The notes beneath the pieces were generated by a model. It made no database searches, was not told where the DNA came from, and saw nothing but the letters and a program-made list of their open reading frames with translations. Shown one piece after another: positions 57,211 to 64,000 of a stretch of DNA of 64,000 nucleotides. A program made the translations under genes and the position numbers. Each line of letters opens with the position of its first letter. Position 1 is the stretch's first letter. Source of the DNA: Asterias rubens (taxonomy: Eukaryota > Echinodermata > Asteroidea > Forcipulatida > Asteriidae); contig NC_047083.1 of assembly GCF_902459465.1 (NCBI RefSeq), positions 250,501 through 314,500 of the forward strand, given 5' to 3'.

Positions 57211-57318
57211 AGTTGCGATAGTCGTAACCCTCCTGACAACGGCGTATAACGTAACCCTCCTGCCGACGGCGTTAGCCGGAGGCTCCGCCGTCGGCAGAAG
57301 GGTTACGTTATCGCAACT
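57211..57318. repeat. family E palindrome, copy 3 (nested)
   Basis: 108 bp with the same outer arms (AGTTGCGATAG..., ...GTTATCGCAACT), a second GTAACCCTCCTG block inside the left arm and an enlarged GC-rich loop. Confidence 0.8.
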
Positions 57319-57643
57319 TACAGTCACACAGCAAAAAAATAAAAATAAAATAGTCTCACTTCATTATCAATATCATAATCATAATTATTATAAGTCAAGG
57401 CAAGGCAAACCCTAGCCCAGGTTGGACTCCTCTACTCCTAGTCTTTTCGTATGTTGTTTTCGTGTGGGCTGGTCAAATCGTTTAGTTTACTTTGAAACTT
57501 TGTAACAATACATTTGCATTCTAGTTCTCTGATTCTTAATCTACTATCTAATACTATTCTAAATCTATCTAAGTTTTAAAAACATCGGTTTTCACCAGGA
57601 TGTATCACATAATAGTCCAACAGAATATGAAACTCATACTTAC

Positions 57644-57924
57644 AAAGCAAAAACCTTAAGATTATGGTTATCTCTGGATATGGAGCGATTTTGAGCAGAC
57701 GACTTTTACGACCTTGGCAGTATTTCTCAGGCTTTTTAAAAATGCCTCCTGCTGACAATGAAGCCTTCTGATTGGTCAGCGTAAAGGCTCGCTCAATAAA
57801 TCTACATAGCGCCCCCTGTTGTTTGAAATAGCACCATTCGATATTCGTTGTTTACATACACACCGTGGATGACTGTTTGTTTACAACTTACAAGGAATTC
57901 CTACCTCCATGCAGAAGGGAAAGG
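57644..57924. promoter_or_regulatory. shared KIFC1 / EEP promoter with leader exons
   Basis: KIFC1 (minus) and the EEP gene (plus) start head to head. On the minus strand a probable non-coding exon ends at donor GTAAGT (57643-57638) and pairs with the acceptor at 56738. On the plus strand a probable leader exon ends at donor GTGAGT (57925) and pairs with the acceptor at 58439. Between them lie an inverted CCAAT box (GATTGGTCAGCG, about 57771) and a block with several CG dinucleotides. Start sites are inferred, not seen. Confidence 0.45.
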
Positions 57925-58464
57925 GTGAGTTTTAATACTTTCTACCTCCATAAAATACGTGATCAATATTCATTTTGTCGACATAAAGCATGACATGGGG
58001 CTGGGCCTATACACGGATGTGCAAATACACGTCGGAACATCCTCCATTCTTCCTAGTCACTGTGCAAGCAAAATAAAGCAGCTCGGAGGTCAGTTTATAG
58101 GTTTTATTAAGTAGGGCCTAATTGTTGTTGATTGTTTATTCGGTTGGTTCTTGGTTGGGGGAGAGGGGGGGGAGCATGGGAACTCGACGAAGTGTTCTTG
58201 AGTGTGCTGTGTGGTAGAGAGAGGGGGGGGGGGTGCTGAAGTTTCTGGGGTTTAAACATCTGTTTTTATTTTGTTTACTGTTTTGGTTTGTTTTTGAAAC
58301 AATAAAAAACGTTTAAAATGGGCTGTATTTACAGTGTTACTGTTAATTACTTGTAAAGTATAACTTTTCTGTGACTTGATGAAGTTATGTGCGCGCGCAA
58401 GTCTTTTATTATATTATTATTATTGATTTTTTCATTCAGAGTGAAAGTAAACACACACAGAACA

Positions 58465-58707
58465 ATGGAAGACAACGTTGATAAGTTACTTCCCATCAAA
58501 AGACAATGGATCAACGCTGACCAATCAGCATCCAGTTCTGAACAAAGCTTTGTTATCGTCTCCTACAACATCCTGGCTGACTGTCATGTGACCTCTGAGA
58601 CGTACCCCTACTTGCTTAATGGTTATCGTACTATGGACGAAAGGCACCCTCAACTTATGATGGAGTTAAATCACCATGGAGATGCTGACATCATATGCCT
58701 TCAGGAG
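58465..58707 (+). CDS. EEP gene exon 1
   Basis: Eighty-one codons, MEDNVDKLLPIKRQW to ADIICLQE. It carries the first two metal-site motifs, YNILA and CLQE, before the donor GTACAT. Confidence 0.9.
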
Positions 58708-61700
58708 GTACATTATATGATCTAGTTTATGATAATCGTTACCCTTCATCCTTCCAATAAAATGGTCACACATCCTCTGTGTGACCGTCAGAATGGTTAG
58801 GGGTTACAAATATTGCAACTAGGTTTGATCGCAAAAATGAAATACATAAATAAAATTTAAACAATAACACTCAAAATAATTTCATTTGTAGTAAATATCA
58901 GTTATAATGATTTTCTCGGAAATTCTCAATCTAAAAACTTAAATTGCATTCAATAATTAATATTTGTAATAAGTTTTCTTCTTTTGAAGGTAAATGGTCG
59001 ATATTTTCAAGAGACACTACATCCAGCATTGACCCAACTCGGTTATGAAGGAATTCATTGCAACAAAGCTCATGGTATCGACGAAGGCTCCGCTACTTTC
59101 TACAAAAAGAGTCGCTTTGAACTTGATGCTCATAGAGTGGTTTATTTCAAAGACCAAGTTCATGAGGTAGGTTCAAAGTCAACGTACTTTCTCTTACAGA
59201 CAACCATTCGCCAGAGTTGACTGCTACCTCTATAGACTTTTAACACGGTGTAGTCATCTTGATATTACTCCATTCCAACTCATTGTAACCAAACTGAGGC
59301 TGGATGAAATAACAGTCTGGTGCCATGTTTGCGCAATGAATATTAGCATACATTACCGTTTTTGGAAACAGGGAACATGACCAAGATGAGGACAGCGTAA
59401 TAAAGGTCTATAGCGCTTTCCAAAGAGCTGTTTGTATTTGGAACTTGGAACATGCTACCAGTGGCTACAGTCACTGCAAATCATGCTACCAGTGGCTACA
59501 GTCACTGCAAATCATGCTACCAGTGGCTACAGTCACTGCAAATCATGCTACCAGTGGCTACAGTCACTGCAAATCATGCTACCAGTGGCTACAGTCACTG
59601 CAAATCATGCTACCAGTGGCTACAGTCACTGCAAATCATGCTACCAGTGGCTACAGTCACTGCAAATCATGCTACCAGTGGCTACAGTCACTGCAAATCT
59701 GCAAGGGTTCCAGAGAGAAGCACTGCCAGCTTTTAAAGAGGAATTGTGCTTCCAATCTCTCTCAGTCTCAGAAGCAATTGTCTTTGCTTAGCAAATAAAT
59801 GGGTGGGGAACCAGTCACAACAATGTAAACTTTATGGACTTTTGGCTGGTTACCATTTTCTGCTAAGCAATATTTTCTGTGCTTATCAAGTTTTTGTTCT
59901 TACATGCTTTATGAAATTAGACCCTGATTATTTTCTTACTTATTATTTCAGAACTTATCAAGAATGCCACGCCCACTTCCGAGTAGCCAATCAGAAGCCA
60001 TCACAGAGAGGACTCTTAAAGAAACAGTTACAATGTTCCTTCGTCTTAGATGTAAAGAAACTGGTCGTTCCATCTCAGTAGGGAACATCCATCCTTACTG
60101 GAGGAATGACGTCGTGATGGATGTTATAACATTACAGGTTGGTAGGTCAAAGGTCATAATTATTTGGTTTTATCCTTAAGCCCGGTTTAAACTTTCTGCG
60201 AATGCGAATGCAGTATGAATTTTGATGTTTTCGCAGCAAAGGTTTTGCAGTAGTTGAGCACATTTCAACTGATGTGAATTATTCTGTGAATTTGTGATGT
60301 CAAAATTTGTATCGCATTTGCAGGATGAATGAACTGGGCTTGACACGGATGTGTGTTTAAACATGGAGGAAGCCCCCCCCCCCCTCCATGGTTTAAGCAC
60401 TGTATACTCGGTCTTTTCCCAAGTTCTTTGAAAATAACCTCAGGCATATCACTGGGGTGGGATTCGAACCCCCGGCATTTGCAGTTATAGTGCAGTGTTT
60501 TACCAACTAGACAACCAAGATGGCCCGATGGCTAGAGGCAGTTCGAATCCTTTGTTTTAGCAGCGGGTTCTGCAAAGATTTAATAGATGTTCAATTTGCA
60601 TCAGGGGTAAATTGATATTTGGTTACCCTGACACCAGGGTGAAAATCAGCTAATTGATCTAATTGGACTCTCGCTTAAAGAAAGTAAATCACTGAAAAAT
60701 CGTTTTATGTTGCTTTTAGATTGCTTATGCCATCAACACCCTCGTTGACATAGCTGGCGATACGAACAGCGCCCTCATTCTATGCGGAGATTTCAACACG
60801 GAACCAACCATGCCTGCCTACCAACTTTTACAAGATGGCCGACTTAATGAAGGGAGCGTCAAAACTTTAACCCAATTTAGGATCACATCGAAAAGCGAGC
60901 CAGTTGAGGTAAGAAAATAAAAGTGTATTTTTTAAATTTTCTATTTGGAAAGAGGTTCTGCTTTACAAAGAGCGCTTGCTGAAGTCTCAAATATCAATTC
61001 CACTTTGTTTGTCTCTATTTTACTGTCCCCTTACAGCATTGTTCTTGATATAAAGAGGTCATTTGGCCAGTCCAAGCGACCTTATTCACACGAGTCAACT
61101 GTAAATGTTCCTGTGCTAAGTAACTTCTATTTCCAAAATCTATTTCTTTGATTCATTCCTCTACTTCTAGGATTTCACCCTTGTTGATGTCATGTCAGGG
61201 AGTTACCGACATCCAATAGCTAATTTCCAGAGTGCCTACAAACAAGTTTTGGTGAGTTTTGGCTGAAATTGCTAGTTCTCAGCACCTCAGCTGCTTTTCT
61301 TTTAGTTAATGCTTCAATGCAATGTGTTTTACCAGAGCTGTAATTCACTGATTCTGTCAATCTTTTCATGTTCTGATGAAAACAAATTGAGAGTAGCCCT
61401 GACTATCTGTTTTAATACCACTTTTGATTTAATATCATGAAATGATGTCTTATTTGTTGGTTAATCTGACATCCCTTGTTTATAAAAGTAAATTTTTTAA
61501 GTAAAATTTTGTTCTGCTTTATTTTCTAGGGAAATGAAGTTCCTTTTTCACAATTTCATGACACCGTTGGGTTAGCCTGGAAGGAAAAGCATCAACCAGG
61601 ATTTCAGAGCGAGACGAGTTCCAATCAACCAAAAGGACCCAAAATAAAAGCGCTAGATTACATCTGGTTTAGTTCTCAAACACTGGACTGTGAGGGCGCT

Positions 61701-61808
61701 CTTCGGATGGTTGATAAAGATGTTATTGATAGTCTGTACGCTTGCCCTAATAAAGTATTCCCATCAGATCACCATTTAATGAAGGCTAGGTTCCGATTCA
61801 AGGTTTGA
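58465..61808 (+). CDS. EEP-fold phosphodiesterase (CCR4/nocturnin/angel/PDE12 type), 384 aa, 6 exons
   Basis: Predicted Mg-dependent endonuclease/exonuclease/phosphatase. Relatives remove poly(A) tails or 2',5'-oligoadenylate, or act on NADP(H) (nocturnin); the substrate here is unknown. Exons: 58465-58707, 58990-59166, 59952-60137, 60720-60908, 61171-61251, 61530-61808, all in phase 0. Visible catalytic motifs: SYNILAD (Asn35), CLQEV (Glu81), GNIHPYW (His187), GDFNTEP (Asp226, Asn228), LDYIWFS (Asp335), PSDHHLM (Asp372, His373). The protein is almost only the catalytic domain: there is no leucine-rich repeat region, so it is not CNOT6. The ATG at 58465 lies just after a good acceptor (TTTTTTCATTCAG). 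An upstream in-frame ATG at 58387 would add 26 residues resembling a signal peptide but would read through that acceptor. AATAAA at 61856 probably ends the mRNA. Neighbour: divergent from KIFC1. Confidence 0.92.
58990..59166 (+). CDS. EEP gene exon 2
   Basis: Fifty-nine codons from VNGRYFQETLHPALTQ to KDQVHE. DEGSATFYKKSRFEL corresponds to the DGxAxFYK block of CCR4-like nucleases. Confidence 0.92.
59450..59697. repeat. minisatellite, 31-bp unit, 8 copies
   Basis: Identical units CATGCTACCAGTGGCTACAG... in EEP intron 2. Confidence 0.95.
59765..59935. repeat. family F repeat
   Basis: GCTTAGCAAATAAATGGGTG, CCAGTCACAACAATGTAAAC and GCTAAGCAATATTTTCTGTG end with CTTTATGAAATTAGACCCTG. The same blocks occur at 4645-4770, 33345-33690, 52310-52490, 43195-43370 and 1-60. 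Confidence 0.75.
59952..60137 (+). CDS. EEP gene exon 3
   Basis: Sixty-two codons (NLSRMPRPLPSSQSE to MDVITLQ). SVGNIHPYWRN holds the catalytic His; most relatives have NTHL here, so the site is divergent but recognisable. Confidence 0.9.
60175..60335. repeat. dispersed repeat with inverted ends
   Basis: CTGCGAATGCGAATGCAGTA at the left and GTATCGCATTTGCAGGATGA at the right are roughly inverted. In EEP intron 3. Confidence 0.45.
60440..60550 (-). mobile_element. tRNA-like SINE head in EEP intron 3
   Basis: The minus strand reads GTTGTCTAGTTGGTAAAACA and GGGGGTTCGAATCCCACCCC, A- and B-box-like, without a full cloverleaf. Confidence 0.45.
60720..60908 (+). CDS. EEP gene exon 4
   Basis: Sixty-three codons starting IAYAINTLVDIAGD. 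LILCGDFNTEPTMPAYQLL is the GDFN metal and phosphate motif with the usual EP-x-x-x-Y/L continuation. Confidence 0.95.
61171..61251 (+). CDS. EEP gene exon 5
   Basis: Twenty-seven codons, DFTLVDVMSGSYRHP to SAYKQVL. The FQSAY motif matches the LxSAY segment of CCR4-like enzymes. Confidence 0.88.
61530..61808 (+). CDS. EEP gene exon 6 and stop
   Basis: Ninety-two codons then TGA. KIKALDYIWFSS and VFPSDHHLMKARF are the last two active-site blocks (DYI and SDH). Confidence 0.94.
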   Translation, partial: GNEVPFSQFHDTVGLAWKEKHQPGFQSETSSNQPKGPKIKALDYIWFSSQTLDCEGALRMVDKDVIDSLYACPNKVFPSDHHLMKARFRFKV

Positions 61809-61855
61809 AATATAAATCAAACGGGATACTGTTATAATATAAACGATATCTTATA

Positions 61856-61861
61856 AATAAA
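61856..61861 (+). terminator. poly(A) signal of the EEP gene
   Basis: AATAAA 48 bases after the stop codon. Confidence 0.6.
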
Positions 61862-62785
61862 AAAAGATCTGTATTAAAAATGACTAACTGGATAGAGTTG
61901 GTCAAAACAATATAACCTTTATGGTTTTCGAGTGACGTCAGAGGTCACATCGTCTATAAACCTACACTGTTCAAATTATGATGATTCTTCACTTTATTGT
62001 TATATAGGATTTGAGGCATTGCATGGCGAGGTATCAATATATATTAAAGTAGTAGTCCCAGCCTATTTCAATACCATCTGCCAAGGTAATAGTTAATAAG
62101 CAGGACAGTTCTTTTCAGAACTGAGAAGTCTCCCGAACACCTGAACAATCTACTCCGTGGTAGTAGAATTAAGCCAGACAGTTCTCGAAGCAAGTAGATT
62201 AAACATGGTGTTTCCGCAAACCAATATACATTTATTGTTATGACATAAAAAAAAACCATATCTTTATTGTGTAATAAAATAAAAGCCATTATTGTTTTTA
62301 ACTAAAACCATTGCAGTTTGTCCTATTTGTGCTTGAATCATTTTCGGAAAAAATTAACTATTAGACATAGTTGGTGTGATAACCATTTTTCAGTGCTTAG
62401 CAACTTTAGGACTTGCAGTCTTTTTTAAAGTGGGGTCTTTTGAAAAAGAAAGTGGAATAGCGCCACCTCGTGGTCCTTTCAGTCCAACAACTGTGTTGAT
62501 GCCTCGGCCCGCCCTCTACTTAGCTCGTCCCCAGCGCCCGGCCCCAGACTGGGGATGGGGCCGAGCCTTCCATTCCACGAATTAAATCCACTCAATATTT
62601 GTTTTATATAACTGACATTATAGATCCTTGTCATTTGATGTATTTTGAAAGTATAACATCATAAAAATCTGTTTGTTTGACAACCAAAAATCATATAGCG
62701 CCGCGTAGCGCCAACAATGCACAATTAATTGAATAGCAATCGGATCGCAACTTTTTGTATAGGTAGTACTGTGCTGTGAGCAATT

Positions 62786-62820
62786 TCACGTGAATGTCAC
62801 GTGAAGTAAGTTCCGCCAAT
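62786..62820 (+). promoter_or_regulatory. paired E-boxes and CCAAT box upstream of ferritin
   Basis: Two copies of TCACGTGA, at 62786-62793 and 62797-62804, are spaced 11 bp apart, one helical turn. CGCCAATCA follows at about 62815. TCACGTGA is the preferred site of MITF/TFE and USF factors. The ferritin ATG is 220-250 bp downstream. Confidence 0.45.
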
Positions 62821-63042
62821 CAAATGACAAGGATCTGTATGGCAGTTAATAATGGATTAATGCTAATGCATAGTCGACACAGTTTCGAGTCGAGCCAAGA
62901 AAAGTCAGGTCCATTTCAGTTACAAAAATAAATAGGTGAAGTCCAAAAATAGGTTTGAGATAACCCCACATTTAAAGGTGCACTTTTACCATCTCTAAGG
63001 TAACGATACCTTTTTAAGTTTCGGCTTATTAACTCTTCAAAG

Positions 63043-63141
63043 ATGGCAGCAGTTCGACAAAATTATCACGATGAAAGTGAGGCCGGAGTCAACAAGCAAA
63101 TCAACCTGGAGTTGTATGCATCCTACACCTATTTGTCTATG
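63043..63141 (+). CDS. ferritin exon 1
   Basis: Thirty-three codons from ATG in context AAAGATGG to YLSM at the donor GTACGA. Helix A of the four-helix bundle. Confidence 0.94.
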
Positions 63142-64000
63142 GTACGAAAATAAAATTAATTTCTTGTTTCTGTTTTGTCTGTTGAAGTTATTTCGTGTAT
63201 GTATTCATCCCTGGGATTGGATTGTGCATGAGGTCAAAGGTTAGGGGGTACCAGTCCTAACAAAGTCCCAACGCTTTTTTTGAGTCCAATCCTGGTTGAC
63301 CTTATTTTTATCTACTTCTTTCTTATTAACTATTCTAGAAACTATATCAATCGGTTTCTTTTTTCTGTACAACAAATATATGGGATAACTTTCCGTATGG
63401 CGCCACCACTTTTTCACTCATTTTTACAAAAAGGGATATATCAATCAGGTAAATTAGATACTATATTATTTTATTTCGAATGAAAAAGTGGTGGCGCCAT
63501 ACGGAAACTTTTCCAATATATGTTTTGTTTAAATTTATTTAGTACATCGTGGACAATCGATGATCATGATGATCCTTAATGCTTTTGCTACTACTCTAGA
63601 ACATGGACATGGAGGTTTGTTCCGCTATTGTGTCCCCGGAGCGATAGCAGAATTCAGAGCGAAGCTCACTAAACTAGAACTTCTTTTTTAGAAATAGAAT
63701 TCCCCTTTTAAAGATGGCCGAGATAAGAGCACCAAAATTAGCTCTTTCTCTGGTGTATCTGATCAGCAGAGTGTGGGTTCGAGTCCTGGTCAAGACCCTA
63801 GTACACAATTATCGCAAGTAGAAATAGTTCGCCACGGTCTGTCCTGTCTGGCAGTGTGTTTATTTTGGGCTGCACAAAAAGGAAGAAGAAGTAAAATGGT
63901 GTCTAACCCATGTTTCATGTTTTTTTTCTCCTAATAATAATAATGCGTAGGCCTTCCACTTTGACCAGTCATCAGTCGCACATCCCGGCGCCCATAAATA
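63043..64000 (+). CDS. ferritin, N-terminal part (cut by window edge)
   Basis: Iron-storage protein subunit. Exon 1 (63043-63141) encodes [16 protein letters not shown] and [14 protein letters not shown], the ferritin helix A, with the ferroxidase-site Glu (NLEL) and Tyr (SYTYLSM). Exon 2 starts at 63951 after TAATGCGTAG and reads [16 protein letters not shown] to the window edge, matching the AYxFDRDDVAxPGFHKF start of helix B with substitutions. The break after YLSM is the usual first intron position. No mitochondrial or secretion signal is visible, so a cytosolic heavy-chain-like subunit is likely. No iron-responsive-element hairpin is seen in the 200 bases before the ATG; it could lie in an upstream leader exon. 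Intron 1 contains a foldback element and a SINE. Confidence 0.92.
63376..63521. mobile_element. foldback element in ferritin intron 1
   Basis: The left arm ATATATGGGATAACTTTCCG, TATGGCGCCACCACTTTTTC and its inverse at 63480-63521 enclose an AT-rich centre. Confidence 0.75.
63708..63905 (+). mobile_element. tRNA-derived SINE in ferritin intron 1
   Basis: AAGATGGCCGAGATAAGAGC and GTGGGTTCGAGTCCTGGTC form a tRNA-like head with a B-box; the body resembles the 38 kb SINE (CTAGTACACAA... GGGCTGCACAAAAAGG). Confidence 0.55.
63951..64000 (+). CDS. ferritin exon 2 (partial)
   Basis: Sixteen codons plus two bases, [16 protein letters not shown], continuing in frame from exon 1. The acceptor follows a poor tract (AATAATAATGCGTAG), preceded by a T-run at 63920. 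The edge truncates the exon. Confidence 0.8.

Noticed and set aside
59450-59697. CRISPR-like regular array
   Set aside because: Units are head to tail with no unique spacers, in animal DNA.
59432-59798. Three overlapping frames of about 94-119 codons
   Set aside because: 31-bp tandem repeat shifts through all frames; intronic in the EEP gene.
60440-60550. tRNA gene
   Set aside because: Only A- and B-box-like blocks are present; acceptor and anticodon stems do not pair. A SINE head is more likely. The same applies near 30400, 35470, 38250 and 63770.
62380-62400. Iron-responsive element loop CAGTGC upstream of ferritin
   Set aside because: The flanking five bases do not pair and there is no bulged C; it lies about 650 bp before the start codon.

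Overview
The window is animal nuclear DNA: AT-rich, with intron-rich genes and dense interspersed repeats and minisatellites. The coding sequences and the repeat repertoire suggest an echinoderm, most likely a sea star. The phylum follows from protein resemblance (ferritin, kinesin-14). The class rests on recalled similarity of the repeats to sea-star DNA and was not tested by a search.

Four protein-coding genes can be built exon by exon, with GT-AG junctions and matching phases. (1) 17593-39329 (+): an NR1-type nuclear receptor of 512 aa in 8 coding exons, with both zinc fingers, an RxGR A-box, the ligand-binding-domain signature and an AF-2 core. (2) 46305-56703 (-): KIFC1/HSET/ncd-type kinesin-14, 713 aa in 15 coding exons, with a C-terminal motor. 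(3) 58465-61808 (+): an endonuclease/exonuclease/phosphatase (EEP) protein of the CCR4/nocturnin/angel/PDE12 type, 384 aa in 6 exons. (4) 63043-end (+): the first two exons of a ferritin, cut by the window edge. Genes 2 and 3 are divergent and probably share a promoter near 57.65-57.92 kb. A weak candidate first exon of a fifth gene lies on the minus strand at 12.3 kb. The four genes have unrelated roles (transcription factor, spindle motor, RNA/nucleotide phosphodiesterase, iron storage); no joint pathway is implied.

Layout: 1-17.5 kb is mostly non-coding, with several transposon-derived copies, a promoter-like patch at 6.3 kb and an AGGTCA-rich stretch at 7.4-7.7 kb. 17.6-39.3 kb is the receptor, whose first intron is 12.8 kb. 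39.3-46.3 kb is intergenic, with a 71-75 bp minisatellite. 46.3-58.4 kb is the kinesin gene, with two large minisatellites in intron 3, followed by the shared promoter. 58.5-61.8 kb is the EEP gene. 61.8-63.0 kb is ferritin upstream DNA.

Repeat families named here: A, about 175 bp, CAGGCCTG termini and 6-bp target duplications; B, about 357 bp, TTAAAGRCAGTGGACACTAT termini; C, about 330 bp, TTAAAGCCATTGGACCC termini; D, about 365 bp, long inverted ends containing ACATGTTTAGCGTCC; E, 55-108 bp foldbacks of GATAACGTAACCCTCC; F, GCTTAGCA-rich repeats; plus tRNA-derived SINEs. The most unusual gene-level observations are tandem duplications that straddle a splice junction: the receptor's zinc-finger exon with its donor (three copies), and the kinesin's switch-II exon with its acceptor (two copies).
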